Shown: piece after piece, positions 21,385 to 33,837 of the stretch | Position numbering within the stretch: the first letter of the stretch is position 1 | Layout: every line of letters begins with the position of its first letter | Source: Cylicocyclus nassatus | Lineage: Eukaryota > Nematoda > Chromadorea > Rhabditida > Strongylidae | Assembly: GCA_958299035.1 (NCBI GenBank) | Contig: CATQJL010000001.1 | Coordinates: 26,391,521-26,455,520, forward strand | DNA: 64,000 nucleotides | Direction of reading: 5' to 3' | Made by a program: the position numbers and the translations under genes | Notes under the pieces: generated by a model | The model's database searches: none | Told to the model about the DNA's origin: nothing | The model's input: only the letters and a program-made list of their open reading frames with translations

Positions 21385-21905
21385 TGTCAGCCGCGCCCCT
21401 TTTTCTCAGTCCCGCATCACGCGAGTCCGGTACTAAAGGGGCCTCGGCTGAACTGTCCGACTCCACTCAGGGGAATCCACAAAACACTTTAATTTAAATT
21501 ATTTTACTACTCAAAAACTACAAGACAAAATATGCTACTTCTGAACTCTGGAAGAAGAGGTCCTTAAGGGGCCTCAGAGAGAGAATTACAAAGAAAAGAA
21601 AATGGAAAATCTAAAGCATAGATCCGCCGTCCGATCCGCTCATGGCCCTACGGCCAGGTTATTTATACAGGCAAAAACAATAGCAAGCCCTCAGCCGAAC
21701 AATACAGAAACAATACAACATTATCCTCAGAGGCACATCATTAGACAAATTAAAATCTAAATTTGGCGATCAAGCTCGATGATGTACTTTCCGAGCACTT
21801 CGACAGTTGCATTTGCAGAGTGAAACAAATCCAGTTTCCATCGCATCATATCTGCCGCCTACGTTCTGCCATTCTTCTTCCATGTATTGATGTGCTGGTC
21901 TTACA
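21385..21905 (-). repeat. 3' LTR, 521 bp
   Basis: Nearly identical to 25676-26021 except for an extra 175 bp (about 21455-21630) flanked by GTCCG repeats and a few substitutions. The other copy probably lost the segment by recombination between the GTCCG repeats. Confidence 0.9.
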
Positions 21906-22927
21906 TCCTCATCGTCGGGATAAGCTGGCCCTGAGCTAATGCTACGAAGGCCGGTCGGATTGACGAATAGGGATAATGCATGGAGATGGAATAATGCATA
22001 AGGCTTCGGGCTTATTGCTAGATAGAAAAAAAAAGCTTGGACGGACGATGGATTTTCTGCTCCACAAAAAACACTACAACAACACAAAAAGAAATTACAA
22101 TATACACATCAAAGAACACATTGGATGGTCCTTGAGACTCTATTAATGGTGTCTCATCGTGTCGATGATGAATTATATTGTTCCTTCTCGAGCGCGAAGA
22201 TAGTTCGACATGAGTGTTAGAGTCGAACATTGAAATACGAAATACGATGATCAGATTTGGTGTCAAAATTATGGTTGCAGGTTGGATTTCTTCTTCTCAT
22301 CTTTCCCTCGGCTGTCCATTGGTTTTCTTCGGTCGATTGTGGACTGATATCGAATAACGCATCGAATAGCGTCTTGTATCTTCACAGCATACGAATAGAC
22401 GAATAGTACAGCTTCACGACGAGATGAGTAACAGTATTTCAGCATATTTGTCGATTGCCATGCATGTTGATGTTTCAGTGGCGACCATACATCTACTTTC
22501 CATTCCATACCTGCAAATAGATATTGCGGCACTTAGCCGGAGCCTAAGAGTGAAAGTGGCCAATTTTCACTTTTGGGCGGCGTAAGATTGATCTTTTTTC
22601 TTCTTCTTTCCAAAACTAATCGAAAGTTGTCTTTCATTTTCTTTAAGCAGCAATGATCTTATAAGCGATTGCATTTTACCTTTTGTGGCTCGATCACTAG
22701 AAGAAAACGTCGCTTGCTGCGGATGTTATTCGAGAGAGCTCATCTTTTTTTGTTTTTATGTGCACATTATTATTCCCAAAACGTGAAAGAAACTAGAAAG
22801 ACTTTACTTACGAAACGGCTTCGTGCGGTTCATGTGAACCGTACGAATGCGCGCGCCATCTCGTACAGTAATGTTAGGCCGGTTTATTTCTGTTATTTCA
22901 AAAGGTCCCTCGAACCGTTGCGATGTT

Positions 22928-24010
22928 TTAGAGCCAACTTCTTTTCATTAATACCGAGTCTTCGTCTTTATAGTCGCTTGGATCTACTCTTTTTCCCAGG
23001 TCGTGATGATGTTTTCGAGCGACCTGAGAAGACTCCAGATCTCCGTAACGTGTTTCCAGATGTTTCTGAGGATGGAACTTAATTGCTCGTGGGGAATATA
23101 CCGCAGGATCGATGTTCTGTGATGGGTAAACCCCCGGGTCCTGAGTCATTTCCGAAGGGTAATACTGGGGCAGTTGCGAAAAGTAGCTGGGAGGATACGC
23201 GAAATAGCCCCCAGGTGTCAAAAAGGGTTTTTTTTTGAAAATACCGCGTGCGCGGAAAAGATAGTTAGGCCGCGAGCTTCCTCTCGTACTAAAGTTATAA
23301 GATGGATCAGGGCATCGCTGCGTTCTCCCTCGTCCCCGAAGAACGAAGTTTTCACGACTGGATTTTCGGGACCCGGTCTAAATGGTCGATTTCGCGCTAA
23401 GGACAAATTGTTAAGCTGTTCTTGCATCTTCTTAAGCTTATCGCTTACTAAGGGAGTTGACAGCCCTCAAGGCGTCGTGCTCTTCAGCTCACTCTTGATC
23501 TAAAGTTCTGACCCCTTTTTCTGCGCTAGACACAACTTCGTCATAGTCCTCCTTCTTTAGTAATCGTCTAATAGCTTTCCGTATGTCCGATCTAAGACCT
23601 TTGACGAAAACATCTATAGCTAATTGGGATATGATGCGTTTATCCTGTCCCTAATACGCTATTTTAGCTTTCGCTAATACTTTCCGCGCGAATTCTCCAA
23701 CGGAATTTTTCTCTGCCTAAGGTCGTGCAACTCATCGCGTACGGTACTTAAGAGCGCTTCGTTCTTACCACTTCTTCGCCAGTTTCAGCACTAAGTCTCC
23801 CCAGGGCATAGTTTTGGCATTTTCGATGGAATTATACTTGAGCTTCGCAGAACCTGTTCAAGACACGGGCAGCAGGCTTCTAGCGTCGGGGTATGGGATA
23901 TCAAAACGTTCTATCGTGTCTACATAGTTTTCCAAAAATCCTTCGAAGTTTCTATCTGCAATATCGGAGAATTTCTCGATCCTATCATTCAAAACTTTGT
24001 ACGACCGATA
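22928..24010 (-). pseudogene. Gag pseudogene of the LTR element
   Basis: On the minus strand from about 24010 the frame reads ADRNFEGFLENYVDTIERF, then NAKTMPWGDLVLKLAKKW, NSVGEFARKVLAKAKIAY and FVKGLRSDIRKAIRRLL, in the style of a retrotransposon gag capsid. It then runs into a Pro/Tyr-rich tail (PPSYFSQLPQYYPSE, 22928-23221). Several in-frame stops and a few frame changes break it. No CCHC knuckle, protease, RT or integrase is recognisable between here and the 3' LTR. Confidence 0.65.
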
Positions 24011-24825
24011 GATGGGGTGTTTGGATCTGCGCGCGGTTTCAGTTGATCTTCTCGCTGCTGCTGGTCTTGTTGATTTTAACGCAGGTCTTGTTGGTTTTGC
24101 TAAGCTCTAGATCCGTCTTGATCTCCTTGGGCCATTTCTGCTTCAAACTTGAAAGGACTTAGGCTTATGTATTCTTGTTTCAACTCTCTTCGAGTTCTCG
24201 TAGCTGTTCTTGCAAGATCCTCTTCCTAGCTCTCTCTGGAATGCTGTATGGAGACTCGGCCTTCTGTTGTTTGGCTTTTGATTTTCTTATAGGTGCCAGC
24301 TGGAGAAAAGAAGAAAGATTTTTCTTCCTTTGCACCATTTCCACCTCCAGCGTGGTCTCCTTTGAATAACTTGAAAAGAAAAATAAAAGAATTGAGGGGA
24401 CCATGCTGAGTTTGGTGTTATCGCAATATAATCCGAAAGTCATAGAAATAAAACGACTTAACTACATATCTTCCAGTGCATCCAAAAAGAGAATCTTTAC
24501 ATACAAAAAGAATGAACACGAGCATGAATCTTTATACAAGAAAACAACTCGAGGAGGAAAAATCTTTATTCAAAAATAAATTTTTCTTTTTAGCGCATCG
24601 ACGGCAGATGAGTATTATTCTTTATGTCGGACACATTTTCTTGTTTGTCATTGTCGGATAAAAAACCAAAAGAAGAACCGTCCTGCGCCAGAAAGAAAAG
24701 AAAATACATTGGTCGCAAAAAAATGAAAACTTTTATTTGGCTCTCCACAAAACAGCAAAAGAAACGGTGCAAACTTCTTCTTCTTTCGTCCTCCATTAAC
24801 TTCTTCTTCCATCTTCCATTATACG

Positions 24826-25125
24826 TTACTCGTTCCGTCTTGAGTCTTGCTTAGGGACGTGGCCGTTCTTCTGCCTGTCCCGATGCGGATCCTCCCGCCG
24901 CCACGGATTTCCGGAGCTTCCAGGATTCTCCGGATCCGGCGGCGGTAGAGGCTGCCGTGCTTCTTCCGAGCCGAATCGGACCGAGGGGTCCACACGGACG
25001 GAGTACCCCAATCCGAAAAGGCCTCGGGCCTTGCGAGAACGATTCTTCTCTCGCTCCTCCATTGCCGCTGCCTCCGCCGCTGCTTGCTCTTCCCATTCTT
25101 TCTGCGCCTTCTGCTCTGGGCTCTG
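24826..25125 (-). CDS. Gag N-terminal ORF of the LTR element
   Basis: An uninterrupted frame starts MVQSPEQKAQKEWEEQAAAE and runs through a charged Glu/Ala-rich helix-like region, RKARGLFGLGYSVRVDPS and a proline-rich LPPPDPENPG stretch, for about 99 residues. It lies downstream of the 5' LTR and primer site on the same strand, where a gag start is expected. A second copy of a related segment, with AAAAGAAAGAATGGTGCA-like DNA, follows at about 24370. There is no known enzymatic domain. It ends before the capsid-like region, so the gag is split. Confidence 0.5.
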   Translation of the reverse strand, partial: QSPEQKAQKEWEEQAAAEAAAMEEREKNRSRKARGLFGLGYSVRVDPSVRFGSEEARQPLPPPDPENPGSSGNPWRREDPHRDRQKNGHVPKQDSRRNE

Positions 25126-25214
25126 CACCATTCTTTCTTTTGAATAGCTAAACAAAAGTTTTTCTTTTAAGAATGCACTGGAAGACTTATTTAATATTAC
25201 AAAGACTTGCAACC

Positions 25215-25640
25215 TAACTAAAAGGGGGGGGGGGGGAACGACGGATCATCATGCTCAAAAATTTCAACTTTTTTGGGGTGCCGAGTGACAACCCTAAGAG
25301 AGGGAGGTGGGGGGGGGGAGGGGGGGGGGGGCAAAGGGAAATTTTAAAAAACGATAAAAAAATAATTACTTGATTTACTTAATCTACTTGTTTATTTGAT
25401 TAGCGCAACGAAAATTGATAAAAGAAAAAGGGAACGAAGACTACTTGGGCTACGTCGCTGCGCCCCCGGCCAGGTTCTCTTAATTCCTTTTTTCTTATAC
25501 TACCCCTCCTTATTATTTTACTATTATACTTATATTCTTACGTAGCCCCAAAAGAGGAGGGGGGGGGGAATCTTAAAAAAAACACATACACAAAATTTAC
25601 ACTACGGGGGACGGGGGGAATAAAACGGGGGGGGGTATAT
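25215..25640. repeat. Poly-G tracts in the LTR-element leader
   Basis: Several G runs of 8-14 lie within 430 bp (about 25224-25237, 25310-25331, 25557-25568, 25625-25635). They are C runs in the minus-strand transcript. Four or more runs in reach make G-quadruplex formation on the plus strand plausible. Confidence 0.8.
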
Positions 25641-25658
25641 GGCCTCCTACCTCTCCTA

Positions 25659-25675
25659 GGGAGCCGGAACCTCCA
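25659..25675 (-). promoter_or_regulatory. Primer-binding site of the LTR element
   Basis: On the minus strand TGGAGGTTCCGGCTCCC starts directly after the LTR end (CTGACA). TGG at the junction pairs with a tRNA CCA end. Which tRNA is not determined. Confidence 0.75.
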
Positions 25676-26021
25676 TGTCAGCCGCGCCCCTTTTTCTGGT
25701 CCCGCATCACGCGAGTCCGGTACTGAAGGGGCCTCGGCTGAACTGTCCGGTCCGCTCATGGCCCGACGGCCAGGTTATTTATACAGGCAAAAACAATAGC
25801 AAGCCCTCAGCCGAACAATACAGAAACAATACAACATTATCCTCAGAGGCACATCATTAGACAAATTAAAATCTAAATTTGGCGATCAAGCTCGATGATG
25901 TACTTTCCGAGCACTTCGACAGTTGCATTTGCAGAGTGAAACAAATCCAGTTTCCATCGCATCATATCTGCCGCCTACGTTCTGCCATTCTTCTTCCATG
26001 TATTGATGTGCTGGTCTTACA
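25676..26021 (-). repeat. 5' LTR, 346 bp, with TATA box
   Basis: On the minus strand it starts TGTAAGACCAGC and ends GGCTGACA. A TATAAATA box lies at about 25777-25784 (minus) and fits an RNA polymerase II start inside the LTR. Confidence 0.9.
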
Positions 26022-26025
26022 CGGT

Positions 26026-27053
26026 TATGGCTATGTTTCTACATATTTAGGTATCGTGTAAGTATTTTTTTGTAATGTAGACTGCAAGATCTAACGCTAC
26101 ATAACGGCTAATTTTATTTCTCCAAAACCTAAGAAAGTAGCCTATTTTCAGTGCATAAGCCACACTAAGTTTGTTCTCCTTTTTCAATGAAATAAAAAGG
26201 ATCTCTAGTGCAAAGCGTTTTTGTCTACTAAAGAACTGATTGGCAATTTGAATTGTGAACAGCGCTTAGACATAGAGGCTGTGAGTCTTTACTGAAAACC
26301 TTCAGCACTCAAAACAGTACCTGGTCTATTGCACAGCATTCATATTTGAGACTCGTTATTATGCAAAATTCCGTGGCACCTCCGCAAAATTGGTCGCTCA
26401 CACAAGCTGAAAAAGGGTTGTTGCCCACAGCTGCAGGCGTAAAATTAGTAAATGAGAAACGGATTTTATCTGACGAAATTCAGCAGACTCCAATTCTTCA
26501 GCAGTTAGGATTCGCTCACTTACGTCCCGTTCCTCCGTTAGCGCAGTCTTGAAATTGCTGTTGTCTTGAGATGTAAGAAGAACAGTAGTTGCAGTATAGA
26601 AATCGAGAGCATTTTCCTGCTGAAATCATTTTATGACACAGAGCTTTTATAGAGCAGGTCTCCTGCAGCAACGAACCAACGATGGAAGTTTGAAGGGGTC
26701 GCTGAACAAAGCCATTTTTAGTTTTAAAGCACTTAATTGATGTCTTCAGCACAAATGTAATTAAGCGTTTTGGTAGAATGTCCTGCGCTCAGACTTCAAT
26801 CTACTGGGGAATCCTCAAATTTTGCAATTTGATTCTTCACCAAAGTAAAGAATGCTAGAGAAGACGTGCTTAAATTTTAGTTAGGTTACGGGACACATTG
26901 ATAAAGCAAAGCAAACCATATAAGAGTGCACATACAGCGGGTCGCCGCTCGCTCACACAATTAGATTGTCGGGTAATTTCTATTACACCTTTCTTTAAAA
27001 TTCCAAAAAGAAAATCCGGGAGCTGTCAGAATCTTTAAATTCGCTCCATATGT
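26026..27053. other. Unassigned DNA
   Basis: Apart from an isolated GATAAAGCAAAGCAAACC block at about 26900, which matches the internal block of several foldbacks, nothing is recognisable. Confidence 0.4.
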
Positions 27054-27059
27054 AGTTAG

Positions 27060-27330
27060 ACCCGAATATTCGAGTTCGAATGATTTATTCGAAAAATTCG
27101 ACTATTCGAATATTCGAATAGTCGAGTATTCGAAATAAAACGCTTTTATTCGACTGTTCGAATAGTCGAATGTGGAAAAGAGACAATTATTTTCGAATAT
27201 TCGTTCATTCGCCCATTTGGAAAAACGGCATATTCGAATATTTGAGTACTCGATCCGTTGGAAAAAACCAGTATTCGAATATTCGAATATTCGACTCAAT
27301 AAAAAAAGGACTTATTCGAATGTTCGATTA
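27060..27330. repeat. TTCGAA palindrome array, left
   Basis: Dense degenerate repeats of ATTCGAATATTCGA and ATTCGACTATTCGA. The motif is itself self-complementary. It probably forms the left subterminal region of the hAT element. Confidence 0.85.
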
Positions 27331-27476
27331 TTAGTTTTGTGCTAACATGCTCCTCATGTATTATATTTCCAGGTTTGTCGTCAATCAACAAAACCAAGGA
27401 GCTTAGGCTGGAAACGCGCGAGAGTGAGTTCTCAAACTTGATTCTTGTAAATAGCTCAGTCATAATATTTATAATA

Positions 27477-28152
27477 CAGGGTGTCCGTAAAGTATGTTTA
27501 CACTGTTTGATCGTTAATATCTCTTTTCCCAAGAAGTCTTTTGCCTTGCTTCAGATACCATTTTGTAGAGCTGGCTTCAACTTAGATTTTCAGCATAGAA
27601 CGAATCAGCCATCTCTCTTCATTACTGTAGGATTACGGTAGAAACTTGAAACATGGTGTCAATGTGGAAAAAGCTGCCGTTTCAAAATTTTTCAAAAAAA
27701 TGTGAAAACTTGTGTAATAGGGTTTTTATGGACGCTGAGTTCAATACTCAACTATTTACAAGATGCGAAGCTTTCTAAACGGTGTAACCGCACTTTTGGG
27801 AACATTAAAAAAAAGGCCGCTACCTCTCACCTGGCATAACTCTTCAATGAAGCATCATAATAAGTTGGGAACTTTACAGTTAGAATCAGCAACTCTAATT
27901 AGCCCAGCATAAAAGTTTTCAGGCTGTATTGTTTCCTTTCTGAGGCAAAATATGGCCTTTTATGGTTCAAAACCCTCTTTGAAGTTACCACCGTAATCCT
28001 ACAGTGATGAGGAGAGATGGATGATTCGCTTCATACTGTAAATCTAAGTTGAAGCCAGCTCCACAAAACGGTTCCTGACGCAAGGCAAAAGACTCCTTGG
28101 GAAAAGAGATATTAACGATCAAACAGTGTATACATATTTTACGGACACCCTG
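27477..28152. mobile_element. Tc1/mariner-like foldback MITE, 676 bp
   Basis: The ends are CAGGGTGTCCGTAAAGTATG and the inverse of CAGGGTGTCCGTAAAATATG, flanked by TA (27475-27476, 28153-28154). Long arms share GATCGTTAATATCTCTTTTCCC and GGCTTCAACTTAGATTT. A heavily diverged relative lies at 37085-37730. It is non-coding. Confidence 0.85.
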
Positions 28153-28340
28153 TATATCTCCGTCACATGCCTTCTACGGCTGCCTATTTATAGACTGCTT
28201 GCTGCATGACGAAGGCGCAATATTCTCGGGCGCGAACGCGGCTTTCTTAGCTGCAGAGCGCCTTGAGACGCAGTATTTACAGCGGTGAAACTACGCGCGC
28301 GCCGCGTTCGCGCCCGCTCAACTAATATCGTTTCTGCGCC

Positions 28341-28809
28341 TTACAAGGGAAGGATAGTTGGAAGCCGCGGCCATTCCTGATGATTTGTATACCAGAAAAT
28401 GCGCCTTCGAATGCAGATTCTGAATCTGTGCTCGAAATCTGCGAAACGATCTTTTGAAGAAAGTTATGAACTTTTTTCCTTGAAAATTTAGCCTACTTTT
28501 GTATAGTAAAAATCACCAGATTTGATCTAGCCTACCGTTTGATGCTACTGACGAAAATTTTAGACGTAGTAATATTTATTTAGACTATCTGGATCATACT
28601 CAGCATTTGGAAAAGCGAGAAAATCTTTTTATTGATGATTTTGACCCTCCGCAGGAACCAATTTTTTAATGAAAAAAATCATAACTCCATTCAGAATTAT
28701 CGTTTCGCAGATATGAAAGACAGTTTACGAACCAGCATTCAAAAGCGCATTTTTTGGTATACAAATCATTATGAATGGCTACGGCATCCAAGTATCCTTT
28801 CCCTGTTAG
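28341..28809. mobile_element. Foldback, CTAACAAGGGAAGG family, copy 1
   Basis: The left end is TTACAAGGGAAGGATAGTTGG and the right end is the inverse of CTAACAGGGAAAGGATACTTGG. The whole unit is a reverse-complement match to 48739-49208. Confidence 0.8.
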
Positions 28810-29844
28810 CTGTATGGGGCGCATCCCACTCCGACATTCAAATATATACAGCCGATGTCAACCAGGTGCTCCCTATTCCGTAGCAGTCACGCGTCCGCTC
28901 CGCGGAAGTCTAGTGCGGCGACCTCGATCGATGAGTCGAGTGTTGAATGGGCAAGCTACACGCGCGCGAACGCGACGCGAGGCTCCGCTTTGCGATTTGG
29001 CCGGTGGAAAAGGGAGCACAAGGTCTGCACGGACTATAGATATCCGCTGTAAATAAAAACATCATACATCCAATTGTGCTTCATCGCTGAATTTTGCAAT
29101 ACCTTTTCCTAGAGAGTTGTTTGCTGCTGATAGGCACACTGCGGATACGTACTATGAAATAATCCCATGCGCATATAGCTGACAACCGGTAAGATATTGT
29201 GTCGCCATTTTGTATCGGCTGCCGCATCGGAAATAAGTGCTGCGAATGCGTAGTTGGGGAGGGAAGAGGGGAAGGCTGCGCACATTTGTGCATATTATTG
29301 AACACAGGCGTCGACTGAAAAACAAGCAATGATAATTGCTGTTTTCTTTGAAACATGAATTGCTGTAAAAACAACAAAAATACGCTGACATATTTAGCAC
29401 CGTTATAAGGCTGCCTCAGCTCTCCTCCCCCTTCCCCTCTCCTGTAACAGCCCAGCCTGACCAGATTAGATCATCATCCTATTAGTATGGTTGGATCAAA
29501 ACTATTAGCACGCGCCAATGTTTTTGCGTAATGCTAGCGGTTGATTGTGCTCTAGTTTCGCTCGCATGGACTCGTTATAATACTTACATCACCGAAGAAC
29601 TTCATCGGGCAGAGGACTTTATGAACCTCTACAGTTCACAGTCATAGTGAAATTGACAGAGAAAGTTATACAGAAAATTTGCGTCACTTGTTGCCAACCT
29701 AATGATTTAGAAAGTACGGCTGCATCAAATTTTTTGAGGAAACAGATTTTGTAGTGGAGAAAACAGCTAACAGTTCGATGCATATGATAAGCTTAGGCAT
29801 AAGGAGAACGCAGCTGCCCAACCTTACCTTGCTGCACCAGATGT
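28810..29844. other. hAT leader region, no gene recognised
   Basis: CG-rich patches at 28890-29000 contain CGCGCGAACGCG motifs. No exon or domain is supported upstream of the hAT transposase. Confidence 0.35.
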
Positions 29845-32800
29845 TTGGACATTAGCAGATATCACGTAATTGTATCTACGAGTGTTTTCTGCAGGTTGCC
29901 ATCCACGCCCAAACGAACACAATCAGAGCAACAAACAAAGCGACAGTTTGAATTTTACAAATTCATAGAAAAAGGTAAACACCGAAAATCTTTCTTCCAG
30001 AGCCCTCAGGAAACAAGCTTCATAAGTCAATGTATTCCAGCTTGGTTCAATATGAGCGTAGTCTGGAAGCTTTTCACCAAAACGTTTGATGAGAAAGGAA
30101 ACAGCATTGCCACATGCAATATTTGCAAGAAAAAAAAATGAAAATCCCACTGTCTAAGACTACCACGAATCCATCTCAATGAGAATTATAAACAAGAAGT
30201 TCAACGAGTCAAGGAGGAGCAGCCAACTATGCCTACAACTCTAAAGTCGCAGCCTTCTATAATAACGGCATTTTCACCAAAAATGACAAATGAAGCCCGA
30301 AAAATTGCAAACACACGACTCGCTATGCTTATCGCCCAAAAATCACTCTCCTTCAGCTTAGCTTCATCTCGAAGTTTTCGCCACTTCGTCCAATCGCTGA
30401 ATCCAGGCTACATCCCCCCATCAAGGAAAACATTGCTTAGCATTATGGAGAGCGAGGTTGCTCGAATGGACCAGGACAATAAGCAGCTGATACTGAGCGC
30501 GATTGGATTAGCCATAACAGCGGACTGCTGGAGTTCTTTCAACGCAGACACCGGACGCCTAACAATTACAGGCCTCATTGTTGGGGTTACGACAAACAGT
30601 CGTCATAACGTTATTCTTGTTTGTATCGCTCTCGGATATGAAAGGTATAACTTCACGGCACTTTCACGAGAAATCCGTCATGCGCACGCTATTTCAGTCA
30701 TAGTGCCGATCTCATTGCTCATCACATCAGATGTAGTCTTAGCAAACTGAATATTGAAAAGTCTTTAGTCTGCGCTATGGTGGCTGATGGTGCATCCAAT
30801 ATGAAAAGAGCGGCTGCTAATTTCAATGTCAAATAGTAAGTGAAGTCGCGCACAGTTTGGGAAGTGTGATCGTATAATTTAGTTTGCAATGTGGCGCACA
30901 CCTGATAAACCTAGCTGTGCGGAAGGCACTCACGTGCGAGCATATATCCCCTTTGGTGCAGAAGTGTAAATTATTGTTGCGAAGCTGAATCGCAATAATG
31001 TTCTGCGAGGACTTTTCAAGAGGTTCTCATTTGTACATTACTTGGACGAAATATTAGGTTGTCCGGAAATTCGTGCCCGTTTTGAATTTCAACCGCAATA
31101 AGTCATACAGCTCTCACCTCTAAATAGGATGCAGAGTATCATTCGATAGAGTAAAGCAAGCTCTACAAAAAGCCATCTTGCTTTTGCAACAGCTCTCATC
31201 CACCTCGAGTTTCGAGCCAAAAACTGGCAAGACTCGGCAGCTCGAAAAATTGAAAAAGATCGTAACTCAGTTCACAAAAATCTTACAAAAATTCTTACTT
31301 GCTCACGTAAACACTATCCACATAAAACATCTATATACGCCTTTGCTGTGTCTTTCCTTCTGTTAGAAATCAAGAAAACGGAAATTTTCGTTCATTTGCC
31401 AAAGTCGTGTTGTGCCGTCCCCACATAGATAATTGTGTACTACAAACCTATAGAAGTACAAACGTAAATTTCCAGCTCTCTACAAGCTTTAGTTCTCGAG
31501 AAATTTGAATTCTAGCTTGGACCACCTGACTAAGGGAAGCTATATTCGGTATTTCTCAAGAACTAAAGCTTGAGAGTGCTGAAAATTTGGTCTGTACTTC
31601 TAAGGCTCGTTGTATACAACTACTTATGTGGGGACGTCACAGCACCACTTTGGCAAATGCACGAAAATTGCCGTTTTCTTGGTTTCCAACGGAGGGAGAA
31701 ATACGGCAAAGGCGTATATGGATGTTTTATGTGGATAGTGTTTACGCGAGCAAGTAAGAATTTTTGTAGGATTTGTGAACTAAGTTACGATTTTTTTTGG
31801 TTTTTCGGGCTGCTGAGTCTTTTTAGTTTTTGGCTCAAACCTCGAGGTGTATGAGAGCTGTTGCAAAAGCAATATGGCCTTTTTGTAAAGCTTGCTTTGC
31901 TTAATCGAATGGTACTCTGCATCCTATTTAGAAATGAGAGAAATATGACTTGTTGCGGTTGAAATTCAAAACGGGCATTAATTTCCGGACAGCCTAATAC
32001 AACGAATGTTTTTTTAGCTATCTCGAAGAGTCAAGTCTTCCAAAAATAACTCCTGCGAGCGACTGCCCCACACGTTGGGGGTCAACCTACACCATGATAT
32101 GCGATGTCCTTAGCACGGTAATATATGCTAGTCTTTTGCATATTCAACAATCTCACAATTTTTTAAAGGGGAGCGCTGGATAAGTTGCTAGAAAATCAGT
32201 GTATGGATCCTTTTGATGATGAAGAATTCAAAACTTTAAAAACAGTGAGAACGTTCCTTGAGCTCTATTACGAACTTACCAAGAAGGTGACTTAGCACAA
32301 ATACTATTTCGTTGTCTGATATAAGCAAGGTAGTTCCTAGATGTGCGCAGCTCAAGCTACTTGTTCGCTGCTACTTGCTGGAGGGAAACTCCTGTTGGCT
32401 AAAACGGAAAGGTGGTTATGAACTTGTTTTGATCGAACGAGCAGATGATTTTGTATTTGTAGCACTTGTAACGACCCTCGCATCAAATCGAAACAGTTCG
32501 GAAGCATATTGCTTATGGAAACAAGACGTCACTTTGCCCCTTCTTTCGCAGATGAAACGTTACGCATTGCTGCGCTTCTTGACCCGCGCTTCGCATTTCT
32601 TGGAAGGATAGCATCTGCAGATGAGTGGAAAACAATTGTCGAGAAACTGATCGAGTCTAAGAGTAAGCATATTTGTGAAATTGCTTACACAACCTAATAA
32701 TCTTATTTTAGTGGGCTAATCTTTTAGTAGCCAGGATTCCCTTGATATACCCACTTCCACAGCTAGGGACAAGGTTTCGTCTTCTGGGATCCCATAGCAG

Positions 32801-33448
32801 ACTGTGAGCATGACACCAGCGCTAAAAGGTGTCTCTTATCTAATCAGGGAGAGGGAATGATGGTTGGCTGGAGTAATATTTTATAATTTCTCTACGATCA
32901 TATTTTACGAATAGAAATGCAGCAGCACTCCCTTCTATTAAAAAAGAGCCGACCGGAAAAAGACCTTTCTCCTCTTTCATGGTGGAAGGATCATGCTAAC
33001 GAATCTCCAATCCTTTCGAAAGAAGTGCCGCACTACCTCACTAACCCGCAACGTCGGTAGATGGGTGAAAGATTATTTAGGCACGTTTGCACTCTTCAAC
33101 GCAGGTTTGCTATCTTTCCTTATTTAGCCTTGCCGGAATCATATATGGTAACAAAAGGAGGGGGCGTTTGTGCGGTGAGAGTGCAAGGTTGCTTCTTATG
33201 CAAATTTAACGTCAACAAAGAGATAGGAAGGTAAGACTAGGTATGAGTAAATTTTCGCCATTAATCAAAAGCAGACGTTTAGAGAGTGTAAATGCTGGAG
33301 CGCTGCAGAAATCAGGCGCTACAAGAGGAACGCTGATGGTAGTGATGATGACGATGAAGATTCCTCGTCCGTCGAGTTTCCCGTTGAGGACACAACAGCA
33401 GCATTTGAAGACATTGAGGATTTGGAGGACATAGAGGAAACCCTCTGA
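29845..33448 (+). pseudogene. hAT transposase pseudogene with BED finger
   Basis: Pieces occur in hAT order. A BED-type zinc finger start has CNICKKKK at about 30111-30136. A single TGA at 30139-30141 interrupts it and the same frame then continues with HLNENYKQEVQ. The core starts IITAFSPKMTNEARK, with ITADCWSSF (first catalytic region, about 30517). VADGASNMKRAA follows at about 30782. The CGAHLINLAV motif lies at about 30893. After a MITE insertion (31054-31997) come PTRWGSTYTM (about 32067) and ALLDPRFAFLG (about 32572). The dimerisation segment has SPLSWWKDHANESP (about 32970), and an acidic tail ends at 33448. Stops, frame changes and the insertion make it inactive. Confidence 0.85.
31054..31997. 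mobile_element. Mariner-type foldback MITE inside the hAT gene, 944 bp
   Basis: The ends are TTAGGTTGTCCGGAAATTCG and the inverse of TTAGGCTGTCCGGAAATTAA, flanked by TA (31052-31053, 31998-31999). A GATAGAGTAAAGCAAGCTCTAC block lies about 90 bp from the left end and an inverted counterpart the same distance from the right. The unit splits the hAT coding region. Confidence 0.9.
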
Positions 33449-33837
33449 TGGAAACCCTCTTTGCGTATTGTATCTTGCATCAAGTAACTTTAGCTTCAAC
33501 TTTACATTTCATCAAGATGTTCTTTGCCGTTTTTAGTGTATGAAAGTCTTTGATTTCGCTCTTTTTGCACTGAAGCTGTGTGGTATCTATGTTAGTGACA
33601 AATAAATAGCGTGCTACAGTCAATGGCATCATACTTTTTGCGTCAAACTTACGCTTGAGTTGACAAGGTGATCTAGCTGTCATCCTGCCTCCGTTAAATC
33701 GCTTTTTGATTAGGATTCTAGCATCCACAACCCTTGGTTTTACTCGATTCGCAATGGAAATAGGCGAGTTGCAGCTTCTGCTGCAGAATACTGCAACAGA
33801 GGACGATCAGATTGAGTTTATCAGAGACTAAATTCAT
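33449..33837. other. hAT trailer region
   Basis: No gene recognised between the end of the transposase frame and the right palindrome array. Confidence 0.4.

Larger units (their letters stand above)
21385..26021 (-). mobile_element. LTR retrotransposon with decayed gag and no visible pol
   Basis: Two LTRs (21385-21905 and 25676-26021) begin TG and end CA and are flanked by a perfect 4-bp duplication CGGT (21381-21384, 26022-26025). Orientation is minus: on that strand the 5' LTR is followed at once by TGGAGGTTCCGGCTCCC, a primer-binding site complementary to a tRNA 3' end. The internal 3.8 kb holds gag-like pieces only. A 4-bp duplication is usual for Gypsy-type elements. It is probably non-autonomous. 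Confidence 0.85.

Noticed and set aside
22669..23082. 137-codon plus-strand frame
   Set aside because: It is antisense to the decayed gag tail of the minus-strand LTR element and has no domain.
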